Source of the DNA: Hassallia sp050875635
GTDB taxonomy: Bacteria; Cyanobacteriota; Cyanobacteriia; Cyanobacteriales; Nostocaceae
Assembly (NCBI RefSeq): GCF_050875635.1
Contig: NZ_JBPAOH010000021.1
Location: 11,505-75,504, forward strand
Length of the DNA: 64,000 bases
Direction: 5' to 3'
Of this stretch, positions 7,089 through 15,679 are shown in pieces. How positions within the stretch are numbered: the first letter of the stretch is position 1; each line of letters begins with the position of its first letter. The notes beneath the pieces were generated by a model that was not told the origin of the DNA, made no database searches, and saw nothing but the letters and a program-made list of their open reading frames with translations. The position numbers and the translations under genes are program-made.

Positions 7089-8312
7089 TCAATAATCTGA
7101 AACTACTGCGAGTTTTCTACCTGGTTTAAGATTTGCGGTAGAAATAGATGAATTTTTCAAGAACTTTTTCGGTTCGCTACTTTGCAAAATTACGGCTTTA
7201 TAAGGTACTACTCCAGCGGTTTCACTGTTGATACACCTCGCTGCTTCCCTTGACAAATCGAGACTTCTTGGTGGAATATAAGGACCGCGATCGTTTACGC
7301 GCACAATCACAGAGTTGCCATTCTTTAAATTAGTCACTTGTAAGAAAGTGTTAAAAGGCAGTGACTTATGAGCAACTGTTAATTCATCTTGATTGTATTT
7401 CTCACCATTCGCGGTTGTTCGACCATGAAAATAACCACCATACCAAGAAGCTAAACCAAACATTTTTTTCTTGGAAGGAGTTAAACCATACATTTGTTGC
7501 TGTCCTTCCACTAATGATAAAGCAGGTGCTTGCAAAGCTGAACGAAGATTATTAATCCATTCAATCGCTAATAGTTCACCACTGCGGTGAGAGGAGTGAG
7601 AAACTTCTTTTTGTATTGCAAATAAAAAGCGATTTCCTACCATTAACGCGGGTATACCGTCAACTAATGCCGGTCGGAATTGATTAGCATCTAACCTAGG
7701 CAAATTGACGACTTGCGTTAAACGTTGTTGCATTGATTTGGCTTCGATTTCGTCGGGTAAAGTTGCAACTATACGGTTATTTACCCACACTTCATAGTTG
7801 TCTTGGTCGCGACGAACAACTACTACTGGTGTTGTTACACCTTGCTCTATCGTCGAGAAGTTGAAGAAATTTTGCAGCGATCGCAAAATTTTATTTGACA
7901 ACAAATCTCGGTTATTCAAGCTTGATTCTATCAACCGAGGAATCGGCAAAACACTTGCCGTTTTTACCGGAATCTTCTCAGATGCAATATCTGGCAGAGA
8001 ACTACAAAACTGATTTTTACTTTGCTTTACTTTGCTTACCGAAACATTCGATAACTTAGCTTTCGTTGGTGGTGATTCTTTAGAACCCCAATCTATCTTC
8101 AAAAACCTTGTAGGTAATATCGTCGTACTCCAGACATTTAATCGTTGCTTAGGTGTCTCCAAAAATTCCCGATTGTTACTTAATAGTTTATCTAGATTGG
8201 ATGAAACCTTTGTCGGAGAAACCTTTGGCATAAAACTTGGTGGCAAGTTTTCGCTCAACGACAAAAATGAACCAATCCAAGATGCAATGCAAAAAAATCC
8301 CAAAGATAGCAT
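7089..8312 (-). CDS. RlpA-like protein (double-psi beta-barrel, septal/cell-wall)
   Basis: A 407-residue protein with an N-terminal hydrophobic signal/anchor (LSLGFFCIASWIGSFL), a long variable region, and a C-terminal RlpA-type double-psi beta-barrel: GLASWYGGYFHGRTTANGE, then LPFNTFLQVTNLKNG, VRVNDRGPYIPPRSLDLS and AARCI. The RVNDRGP and DLS elements are the conserved core in RlpA; the catalytic-type Asp and His positions of lytic transglycosylases are present (VNDRGP and TVAHKSLP). In cyanobacteria these proteins act on peptidoglycan in the periplasm. A middle segment (about residues 160-240) with VRRDQDNYEVWVNNRIVATL resembles regions found only in cyanobacterial members. Start at ATG 8312; no strong ribosome-binding site. 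Confidence 0.85.
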   Translation of the reverse strand: MLSLGFFCIASWIGSFLSLSENLPPSFMPKVSPTKVSSNLDKLLSNNREFLETPKQRLNVWSTTILPTRFLKIDWGSKESPPTKAKLSNVSVSKVKQSKNQFCSSLPDIASEKIPVKTASVLPIPRLIESSLNNRDLLSNKILRSLQNFFNFSTIEQGVTTPVVVVRRDQDNYEVWVNNRIVATLPDEIEAKSMQQRLTQVVNLPRLDANQFRPALVDGIPALMVGNRFLFAIQKEVSHSSHRSGELLAIEWINNLRSALQAPALSLVEGQQQMYGLTPSKKKMFGLASWYGGYFHGRTTANGEKYNQDELTVAHKSLPFNTFLQVTNLKNGNSVIVRVNDRGPYIPPRSLDLSREAARCINSETAGVVPYKAVILQSSEPKKFLKNSSISTANLKPGRKLAVVSDY

Positions 8313-8743
8313 GGTTAAGTCAAATTTTAGGTACCCGCATACATAAGAAGTGCAACCCTAGTTTTGGCAAAGATAATTTTTATCCAAAAAAATCAAACTC
8401 TATATTCTTTGCCAATTTAAACAAATCTCTCCTTAGTTAGAAGCACGCTAATGAGCGATCCCCAGCAGAAATCATAATATACCGTTGTTGGCAAATAAGT
8501 AAATAAAGCTTTGAGATGATGTCGATTAGTTACTACTTTTAGATTTAAATTTGTTATGAATAACTCTAAGAAAAACCCTAAAATAAAGATGCAATACATC
8601 ATTTGCAACAGTAAAAATACTAAATTTATTTTATTTAAGGATATAGATCATACATATTGCTTCTCATTTACTTAAGCCAGATATACGATGAAGCAGCTAG
8701 CATTCTTTACCAATGCCGTAAACTTATCAAGCTCGCAAATGCT

Positions 8744-8783
8744 CATTATTACTGAATAAATCAGTTATTCAGAGATAATAATG
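8744..8783. promoter_or_regulatory. Long dyad (hairpin or operator candidate)
   Basis: Two nested 8-bp inverted repeats: CATTATTA/TAATAATG outside and CTGAATAA/TTATTCAG inside, with a 5-nt centre and a 3-nt bulge on the right arm. It lies in the divergent gap between the rlpA-like gene and crtP, about 430 bp and 560 bp from their starts. It has no T-run and is not GC-rich, so an operator or RNA structure is as likely as a terminator. Confidence 0.45.
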
Positions 8784-9101
8784 GTGAATGAACTTCCAGT
8801 ATGTTTTCAAAAAAATAGTTGTAATTACTACAAAAAAATATTTAAAGACTATTAGCATCTTTTCCAGCTTAGGTATAGCAAATATACTTTCAGAGAAAAT
8901 TATTTAATAATCTGTCGTTCTCAGAAGGTATAAGGCAGAATGGGCAAGGTTTTCATCTTTTTGTGGTCTAGCAAAATAACATAAAAACTCAGGGATGAAT
9001 AATTTGAATAATTTATAACTCAGACAAATAAGTTTTAATGAAGAACGCAGGGGATGGGGAGAGGGGGGGAGGGGGGGATGGGGGGATGGGGAGAAAGAAT
9101 T

Positions 9102-9220
9102 GTCACCTTGTCTCCCTTGTCACCTTGTCCCCTTGTCCCCTTGTCCCCTTGTCACCTTGTCTCCCTTGTCACCTTGTCCCCTTGTCCCCCTTGTCTCCCT
9201 TGTCTCCCTTGTCTCCCTGC
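9102..9220. repeat. CT-rich tandem repeat (CCCCTTGT type)
   Basis: About twelve units of 8-9 bp of the form (C/T)CCCTTGTC with occasional A/T substitutions, preceded by a G-rich stretch. This matches the short tandemly repeated sequences known from heterocystous cyanobacteria. All three forward frames translate it as low-complexity Pro/Leu/Ser/Cys, so no protein is called. Confidence 0.85.
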
Positions 9221-9345
9221 AAGAAAGCCCCCCTCCCCCCTGCCTCTTCAGAGACGATCGCACGAGGGATGATAAATGTAACGGATTGCAACGTATAATG
9301 AAAACGAGAAAACGATTAAGAAATATTGAAGAAAAGTAAGGTTAA

Positions 9346-10785
9346 ATGCGAGTAGCGATCGCTGGAGCGGGTTTAGCAGGACTTTCCTGCGCGAAATATC
9401 TCACGGACGCAGGACACACACCAATTGTTTTGGAAAGCCAAAACGTATTAGGTGGTTTAGTGGCAGCGTGGAAAGACTCAGACGGCGACTGGTACGAAGC
9501 CGGATTGCACGCTTTCTTTGGAGCATACCCGAATATGCTTCAGTTATTAAAAGAGTTACAAATTGAAGACCGGCTGCAATGGAAACAGCACACGCTAATT
9601 TTCAATCAGCCAGAAAAGCCGGGAACTCTCTCACGTTTTGATGTTCCGGATATTCCGGCACCTTTCAACGTGATCGCGTCGATTCTTCGCAACAATGACA
9701 TGCTGACTTGGGAGCAAAAAATTAAGTTCGCCATAGGACTACTCCCAGCCGTGGTTCGCGGTCAGAAGTATGTTGAAGATATGGATAAGTACACTCTCAT
9801 AGAGTGGCTGAGAAGGCAAGGTGTAGACGAACGGGTGAATAGTGATATTTTTATCGCCGCATCCAAAGCGCTGACCTTTATCAATCCGGATGAAGTTTCC
9901 GCGACAATTCTACTAACAGCGCTGAATCGCTTTCTCCAAGAACGATATGGCTCTAAAATTGCCTTCTTGGATGGTTCTCCTACCGAGCGATTGTGTCAAC
10001 CGATAGTAGACCATATAACCTCTGGTGGTGGCGAAGTGCGGTTAAATGCGCCCCTGAAAGAGATAATGCTAAACGTTGATGGTACTGTGAAAGCATTTGT
10101 GATTCGGGGCTTGAATGGCGCAGCAGATGAAATTATTACCGCTGACTTGTATGTTTCGGCAATGTCGGTGGATGTAATGAAAGTGATGTTACCAAAACCT
10201 TGGCAGTCAATAGAGTTTTTCCAAAAGCTCGAAGGTTTGTCAGGTGTGCCGGTAATTAACTTGCATCTGTGGTTTGACCGGAAACTGACAGATATAGACC
10301 ACTTATTATTTTCGCGATCGCCTCTTCTCAGCGTTTATGCTGATATGAGCAACACCTGCCGCGAATACGCCAATAGCGATCGCTCAATGCTGGAGTTAGT
10401 TTTAGCACCAGCGAAAGATTGGATTGACAAATCCGATGAGGAAATTGTCAGCGCTTCCCTAGTCGAACTGAAAAAACTCTTTCCTGACGACTTAGGGGGA
10501 GACAATCCAGCAAAACTGCTGAAATATCATGTCGTCAAGACACCGCGATCGGTTTATACGGCGATACCTGGTCGCCAACAATACCGCCCTACCCAAGTTA
10601 CCCCGATAAAAAACTTCTATCTCGCAGGCAGTTATACCATGCAACGCTACTTAGGGAGTATGGAAGGTGCCGTGCTTTCTGGTAAGCTTACAGCGCAGGC
10701 GATTTCGGAAGTACACCCAGAGGTAAATTCCTCAAGCCTGCAAACGCCAACCCGACCGCCTGCAACGAATGCTGCAACTGCCTGA
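9346..10785 (+). CDS. crtP: 15-cis-phytoene desaturase (plant-type)
   Basis: The 479-residue flavoprotein begins with the dinucleotide-binding motif VAIAGAGLAGLSCAKYL and continues with LGGLVAAWKD and WYEAGLHAFFGAYPN, all typical of cyanobacterial/plant phytoene desaturase (CrtP/Pds). The C-terminal FAD-contact segment NFYLAGSYTMQRYLGSMEGA is also present. The enzyme converts phytoene to zeta-carotene at the membrane. ATG 9346 gives the usual N-terminus and is preceded by AAGG. It overlaps crtB by 17 bp, so the two are co-transcribed and probably translationally coupled. The C-terminal 20 residues are low complexity (PTRPPATNAATA), as in relatives. Confidence 0.97.
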   Translation: MRVAIAGAGLAGLSCAKYLTDAGHTPIVLESQNVLGGLVAAWKDSDGDWYEAGLHAFFGAYPNMLQLLKELQIEDRLQWKQHTLIFNQPEKPGTLSRFDVPDIPAPFNVIASILRNNDMLTWEQKIKFAIGLLPAVVRGQKYVEDMDKYTLIEWLRRQGVDERVNSDIFIAASKALTFINPDEVSATILLTALNRFLQERYGSKIAFLDGSPTERLCQPIVDHITSGGGEVRLNAPLKEIMLNVDGTVKAFVIRGLNGAADEIITADLYVSAMSVDVMKVMLPKPWQSIEFFQKLEGLSGVPVINLHLWFDRKLTDIDHLLFSRSPLLSVYADMSNTCREYANSDRSMLELVLAPAKDWIDKSDEEIVSASLVELKKLFPDDLGGDNPAKLLKYHVVKTPRSVYTAIPGRQQYRPTQVTPIKNFYLAGSYTMQRYLGSMEGAVLSGKLTAQAISEVHPEVNSSSLQTPTRPPATNAATA

Positions 10786-11701
10786 TTCCAAAGCGCGCAT
10801 GAAAACGCTGGTCTCTGTGGATGAGTCCTATAAACTTTGTCGCCAACTGATAGCAAAGTACTCCACGACTTTTTACCTTGGTACTTTGTTAGTGAGTAAG
10901 GAAAAGCGTCCCGCTATTTGGGCAATTTACGCTTGGTGCCGCCGAACAGACGAACTGGTGGATGGTCCTGCATCTGCTATTACTACGCCGGAAACACTAG
11001 ATTTTTGGGAACAGCAGCTAGAATCTATTTTTAGCGGCAGCCCTTTTGAAAATTTCGATGTAGCTTTGGTAGATACCATCCAACGCTTCTCAATGGACAT
11101 TCAACCCTTTCGGGATATGATTGCCGGTCAGCGTATGGACTTATACCGTAGCCGCTACGAAACATTTAAAGAGTTATATCTTTACTGTTACCGCGTAGCA
11201 GGCACCGTCGGTTTGATGTCAACGGCAGTGATGGGAGTTGATACAAACGCCAACACAGCGCCGTGGAATCGCCAAAAACCGATATACATTCCCACCGAAG
11301 AAGCGATCACTTTAGGAATTGCCCACCAACTCACCAACATCCTCCGGGATGTGGGTGAAGACGCAAGGCGAGGACGAATCTACATTCCCCAAGAAGACTT
11401 GGCGCGATTTGACTACACCGAGCAAGATTTGTTGAAAGGTGTTGTCGATGAGCGCTGGCGTTCTCTCATGCGTTTTCAAATTGCCAGGGCACGCCAATAT
11501 TATATCAAAGCAGAAAAAGGAATATCTTACTTGTCACCCGATGCCCGCTTGCCTGTGTGGGCATCTTTGATGCATTACAGTCGCATTTTAAGCGTTATTG
11601 AACGTAACGATTATGATGTGTTTAGTCAACGCGCCTACGTGGCTCAGTGGAAAAAGTTAAGCAGTTTGCCAGTAGCTTGGCTGCGATCGCAAGTCCTCTA
11701 A
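10769..11701 (+). CDS. crtB: Phytoene synthase
   Basis: A 310-residue member of the squalene/phytoene synthase family. The first Asp-rich motif DELVD (61-65) and the second DVGED (194-198) bind Mg-diphosphate; QLTNILRDVGEDARRGRIY is the family signature. It condenses two geranylgeranyl diphosphates to phytoene, the substrate of CrtP encoded just upstream. The start at ATG 10769 (MLQLPDSKARMKTLVSVDE) matches the usual cyanobacterial N-terminus and overlaps the crtP stop by 17 bp. Expression therefore depends on the promoter before crtP unless one lies inside crtP. Confidence 0.97.
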   Translation: MLQLPDSKARMKTLVSVDESYKLCRQLIAKYSTTFYLGTLLVSKEKRPAIWAIYAWCRRTDELVDGPASAITTPETLDFWEQQLESIFSGSPFENFDVALVDTIQRFSMDIQPFRDMIAGQRMDLYRSRYETFKELYLYCYRVAGTVGLMSTAVMGVDTNANTAPWNRQKPIYIPTEEAITLGIAHQLTNILRDVGEDARRGRIYIPQEDLARFDYTEQDLLKGVVDERWRSLMRFQIARARQYYIKAEKGISYLSPDARLPVWASLMHYSRILSVIERNDYDVFSQRAYVAQWKKLSSLPVAWLRSQVL

Positions 11702-11933
11702 CTTTAGTCGATAGTTGGTGGAATTTGGATAGTAGTTAGTCGTTAGTAGTTAGTAGTTAGTAGTATTTTTTGACCCCAACCCCCAACAACCATCAACTAC
11801 CAACTAACTTTTGTACAGACGTTCGGTGTGGAACGTCTCTACCTAACAACTAACCACCAACAAATAACCAACAAATAACAAATCCCCCTTGACTGTGCCT
11901 TGAAAATCTGATATTATTCATATTCGTGACACT
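11702..11933. repeat. STRR-type heptamer run and hairpin downstream of crtB
   Basis: Contains repeated TAGTTAG/TTAGTAG units (11730-11765) and, at 11817-11838, the hairpin AGACGTTC-GGTGTG-GAACGTCT. The latter belongs to a dispersed family of AGACG(T/C)TCC hairpins (another at 51104-51127). No T-run follows, so I do not call it a terminator. Confidence 0.6.
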
Positions 11934-12025
11934 GGAGAGGTGGCTGAGTGGTCGAAAGCGGCAGATTGCTAATCTGTTGTACGGCAGGCAACTCCGTACC
12001 GAGGGTTCGAATCCCTCCCTCTCCG
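11934..12025 (+). tRNA. tRNA-Ser (anticodon GCT)
   Basis: Class II tRNA. The acceptor arm GGAGAGG (11934-11940) pairs with CCTCTCC (12018-12024); the anticodon stem is 11961-11965/11973-11977 with loop TTGCTAA, anticodon GCT at 11968-11970. A long variable arm follows, then T-arm GAGGG-TTCGAAT-CCCTC. Discriminator is G; CCA is not encoded. It reads serine AGC/AGU codons. Confidence 0.97.
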
Positions 12026-12082
12026 TTTTCCCAGTCTGTCAAAACTAAAACTGCAATCCACACCGAAGAGTGTGAATTGAGG

Positions 12083-12135
12083 TTCGTAGTAGGCACTTCA
12101 GTGCCTAAGATAAGCGCTTAAGCGCTTACTACGAA
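12083..12135. repeat. Branched palindromic element
   Basis: The outer 9-bp arms TTCGTAGTA and TACTACGAA enclose two internal palindromes, TAGGCACTTCAGTGCCTA and AAGCGCTTAAGCGCTT, so one strand can fold as a three-way junction. Related palindromes occur at 20206-20226, 25815-25872 and 27212-27227. It lies between tRNA-Ser and the transporter gene. Confidence 0.7.
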
Positions 12136-12285
12136 TCAGTAAAAATTATCGACTAAGAGCAGATACTTTTATTCCCCAAGGATGATGCCCTAAGGATGAT
12201 GATATGATTTATCATCCGGAGTCCTGATAATCCAGTTAGAATATTGCTTTCAGGCTCCCACAAATCAGAGGAGTGAAAGTAATTT

Positions 12286-13617
12286 ATGAAAAAAATCAAT
12301 TCCGCCTTAGCTCTAAGTTTAGCTACTTTATTATCTGGCTTCCTCGCGGCAGCTTGTACGAAAACGACTACAACTACTAGTAGCACCACTACCACAACTA
12401 ATGGTGCTACTACTGCCCCTGCCAGTTCAACTACCACAGCGAGTAATGCCAAAGGACTGAAAATTGGTTCGCTGTTACCCTCAACTGGTGACTTAGCTTC
12501 CATCGGTCAGCAGATGGTGGGTGCTGTTCCCTTAGTTGTGGATACAGTTAACGCTTGTGGTGGGGTGAACGGTGAAAAAGTCACCCTCGTACCTGTAGAC
12601 GACCAAACAGACCCTAGAGCCGGTGCTGCGGGGATGACAAAATTAGCAACCGTAGATAGAGTTGGTGGTGTAGTTGGGTCTTTTGCCAGCAGCGTTTCTA
12701 CAGCCGCAGTTTCCATCGCTACACCCAATAAAGTGATGTTGATTTCTCCAGGTAGTACTAGCCCAGTATTTACCGAAAAGGCAGGCAAAGGAGATTATAA
12801 AGGTTATTGGGCGCGTACTGCTCCCCCCGATACCTACCAAGCATTAGCCTTGGCTCAACTTGCGAATAAAAAAGGCTTCAAAAAAGTTTCCACAGTTGTA
12901 ATAAATAACGACTACGGTGTAGGCTTTGAAAAAGCATTTGTCCAAGCTTTTGAAAAATCAGGTGGAACAGTAGTTAACAAAAATAGCCCCACCCGTTACG
13001 ACCCCAAAGCCACCACTTTTGATACCGAAGCTCAAGCAGCTTTTGCCGGGAAACCGGATGCAGTATTGGTCGTAGCTTATGAAGAAACTGCTAGTTTACT
13101 ACTAAAAACTGCTTATCAGCAAGGTCTGGCTCAGGGAGTACAGATTATGCTGACAGATGGCACCAAGTCAGATACCTTCCCAAATAGAGTTGGGAAAGCT
13201 GGTGATGGTAAATATATTGTTAGTGGAGCGATCGGTACTGTACCTGGTTCCAATGGTAAAGGATTAGATGCTTTCGCCAAGCTTTGGCAATCCAAAAAAG
13301 GATCTCCACCAGCACCATATACTGCCCACGCTTGGGACGCTGCCGCTTTGTTAGCATTGGCAGCGCAATCCGCTAAAGATAATACAGGTGTCGGCATAGC
13401 CAGCAAAATCCGTGAAGTTGCCAATGGTCCTGGTACAGAAGTTGCTGATGTCTGCGAGGGACTGAAGTTACTGAAAGAAGGTAAGAAAATTAACTACCAG
13501 GGAGCCAGCGGCAACGTAGATATTGACCAAAATGGCGATGTGGTCGGTGTTTACGATGTCTGGACAGTTGGCGACGACGGTAAAATTAAGACGATAGATA
13601 AAGTTAGCCCTAAGTAA
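12286..13617 (+). CDS. Amino-acid ABC transporter substrate-binding lipoprotein (NatB/LivK-like)
   Basis: A 443-residue type I periplasmic-binding-fold protein. It has a lipoprotein signal (lipobox LAAAC, lipidated Cys24), a Thr/Ser-rich linker (residues 25-50), and a ligand-binding domain starting with LKIGSLLPSTGDLASIGQ, the usual start in branched-chain/neutral amino-acid receptors. DDQTDPRAGAAGMTKLA and VGSFASSVSTAAVSIA are also family-like. In heterocystous cyanobacteria such a protein (NatB) feeds the N-I neutral amino-acid transporter; no permease or ATPase gene is adjacent here, so the partner is elsewhere. A ribosome-binding site (AGAGGAGTG) lies just before ATG 12286. Confidence 0.88.
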   Translation: MKKINSALALSLATLLSGFLAAACTKTTTTTSSTTTTTNGATTAPASSTTTASNAKGLKIGSLLPSTGDLASIGQQMVGAVPLVVDTVNACGGVNGEKVTLVPVDDQTDPRAGAAGMTKLATVDRVGGVVGSFASSVSTAAVSIATPNKVMLISPGSTSPVFTEKAGKGDYKGYWARTAPPDTYQALALAQLANKKGFKKVSTVVINNDYGVGFEKAFVQAFEKSGGTVVNKNSPTRYDPKATTFDTEAQAAFAGKPDAVLVVAYEETASLLLKTAYQQGLAQGVQIMLTDGTKSDTFPNRVGKAGDGKYIVSGAIGTVPGSNGKGLDAFAKLWQSKKGSPPAPYTAHAWDAAALLALAAQSAKDNTGVGIASKIREVANGPGTEVADVCEGLKLLKEGKKINYQGASGNVDIDQNGDVVGVYDVWTVGDDGKIKTIDKVSPK

Positions 13618-13800
13618 AAATTGGGTAATGGGTAATTGGGCATGGGGCATCGTCCAAGTGGGCATGGGGCATGGGGCATGGGGCATCGTCCAAGTGGGCA
13701 TGGGAAAAAGATTTGACTTTATTCTCACGTTCCCATTGCCCATTGCCCATTAAACAATTGCCCATTGCCCATTAAACAATTGCCCAATTACCTATTAGAT
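13618..13800. repeat. GGGCATGG-type tandem repeats
   Basis: Imperfect repeats of GGGCATGGGGCAT with GTCCAAGTGGGCAT interludes, then a CCCATTGCCCATT complement. Inverted pairing between the two halves could fold into a large hairpin between the convergent genes. No gene. Confidence 0.65.
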
Positions 13801-14646
13801 TTAGAAGCGACCGAAGTTGTAGCCAACTCCAATCGACAATCCGATGTCGGTTTCATCAAAAAATGCGGCATTTACAGCAGCATTTGCCGTAAATTGAGCA
13901 TTTAGAGGCACATCAACGCCACCAGTTACTAAAAAAGCGGCTTGAGTGTCATCCCCAGTATTAATCGCTGCACCAGCCCCGACATAAGGAGCGATCGGTA
14001 ATGGTTCGCTAAATGGATCTGATGACTGCTGAAAGGAAAAGTCGTAAGTAACAGGAATCAAAAAAGCAGTATTGTCGCCAATCACAGCCGACGGTCGCAC
14101 TGATATGGCATTTGACAATCCTATTTTGCTAATCACCATAAAATTGCCGTCGCCCACAGCGGAGTCACCGCCACTTATACCAAGGTTGGCAGCGATACCA
14201 ACATAGCTACTGCCACCACGGGTAGGTCTACCCGGATCAATATCCGCTTGTGCCACCTGAGAATTAGATTTTGGTAAAGATGCTTGAAATTGCGCTTGCG
14301 GGTATTGAGTAGTTAGTGCCGCAGATGAGGTTGACGTTGTTCCGGGAACAGGCGTGACTATTCGATTAGCAGTTTCCTCTGTATTGATGCCTGGGAACTG
14401 TTGCGAAGTTGTAGAATTTGATACCAAAACAGGATTGCCTTCTGATACAGTAGAGAAGTTTTGGCTTTGAGTCTCTACCCCAGCACTCGTTTGGTCAACA
14501 GACACTTCAGTTGTGGATAGCTGAGTTGATTGTTGAACCGCTGGTACTGTCTGAGCAACAGCAGATAAGCCGCTACCTAGAACTGCTACAGTTACACTGG
14601 TCAGGCAAAAAACACGTTTACGAAGAAAAATATTACTCACATTCAC
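13801..14646 (-). CDS. Secreted protein with C-terminal outer-membrane beta-barrel-like domain
   Basis: A 281-residue protein. The N-terminus (RKRVFCLTSVTVAVLGSGLSAVAQ) is a signal peptide; residues about 28-135 are a Ser/Thr/Gln-rich unstructured region; the C-terminal half alternates Gly/aromatic strands (GGSSYVGIAANLGISGG, PYVGAGAAINTG, GLSIGVGYNFGRF) and ends in Phe, as many outer-membrane barrels do. Length fits an 8-strand barrel. Function unknown; homologues with the same end occur widely in cyanobacteria as far as I recall. It is convergent with the transporter gene. Confidence 0.75.
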   Translation of the reverse strand: MNVSNIFLRKRVFCLTSVTVAVLGSGLSAVAQTVPAVQQSTQLSTTEVSVDQTSAGVETQSQNFSTVSEGNPVLVSNSTTSQQFPGINTEETANRIVTPVPGTTSTSSAALTTQYPQAQFQASLPKSNSQVAQADIDPGRPTRGGSSYVGIAANLGISGGDSAVGDGNFMVISKIGLSNAISVRPSAVIGDNTAFLIPVTYDFSFQQSSDPFSEPLPIAPYVGAGAAINTGDDTQAAFLVTGGVDVPLNAQFTANAAVNAAFFDETDIGLSIGVGYNFGRF

Positions 14647-15679
14647 TCCTCTAAGAATATTGCCAAAATAGATAAGGGTTTAGTTGTTTTGAGTCAACTT
14701 CTGGCAATATTCAAAATTTAACACCAAAAAATCAATTCACACATACTTAATTGGGTGGAAAGTATTTAATATTTGACACCATAAAATCAAGTAATATATC
14801 CTGAATTTAACGGTTGACAAAAATTAACTATACTTGTTCCTATGAAAATGGGGAGTAGAGACGTTCCGCGCTCTCTCCAGTCTCTACGGCAGTTCGGAAT
14901 GGTGATGCCTCCGCATGAAAGTGCAACAGTGCTGATGCAGCAGTTGTTTTTGCTTTGCACAGCCTCCCCAACAAAAATTGGATTACAGTAATTTTTACAT
15001 TAATCGACTATCCCAGTCTCTGGACTCTGCTTTACAAATTTTTTACGCTTGAGCGATCGCCTAACTTCTGCAACTAAAAACAGATAAAATCTCGAATTTT
15101 CCGGCTTTTCTTGACTTTATATCAACTGAACTTCATATTTTTTTCATGAAAAATAGGTGAAGCTACTATTATCTTTTTATCTTTTATGTTAAGCTATCAG
15201 TTATTATCAAATTTCAGTCGTGAGAAAATTTCCTGTAAGCTTAAATTTTATCTCCGGCAAAAATTTGGTAAATCAAAACCAAAATTATATTGCTCCTCAA
15301 CTTACTTGGTTTTGAATTAGTTTCTCACATTACAGATTGTGTGGTTAAATGTTCTAGTTTTGTTCGTGATAATTAAGGGCGTAGATAAAGCAGATTCGAG
15401 GTCAGGCAGCAATGAAATGATTGTTTCCCCATGTAAAGAAAGCATGATTGGCGCGATATCGCCCCGTCAGGAATGTTTATCCACAATTGATGTAACTGCT
15501 ACTAAATGGCTTTCATGTATTGCCAATTTACTGTATTCATATTTGATGACAAATGTCTAGACCCAGAAAATCCTGAACAATGAAAGAACAATATTGAGTC
15601 TTGAAACTTCTCCTCACGCTTCACTGTATATTGTTTTTTTTGTGAACAATTTGAAAGTTATCACGTACTGGGCGCTACC
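14647..15679. other. 1-kb AT-rich intergenic region
   Basis: Holds a repeat hairpin pair GTAGAGAC/GTCTCTAC around 14862-14887, and the dyad TTTTTCATGAAAAA near 15140. A 73-codon frame at 15339-15560 lacks a ribosome-binding site and any recognisable similarity and is not called. The segment probably includes promoters for the genes on both sides. Confidence 0.5.

Larger units (their letters stand above)
8313..9345. other. 1-kb intergenic region between rlpA-like and crtP
   Basis: No convincing gene. It is AT-rich from 8313 to about 9040, with the long dyad at 8744-8783, then a G-rich run (9055-9090) and a CT-rich tandem array (9102-9220). The last 100 bp before crtP should hold the crtP promoter, but I cannot point to clear -35/-10 boxes. 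Confidence 0.5.

Noticed and set aside
6708..7129. Two overlapping frames of about 130 codons
   Set aside because: They run through G-rich and CCAATTA repeats and small dispersed repeats; no protein-like pattern.
9038..9339. Three overlapping forward frames rich in Pro, Leu, Ser and Cys
   Set aside because: They are translations of the CT-rich tandem repeat in all three frames.
15339..15560. 73-codon open frame before the WecG-like gene
   Set aside because: No ribosome-binding site, non-ATG start, no recognisable domain, and composition like the surrounding AT-rich DNA.
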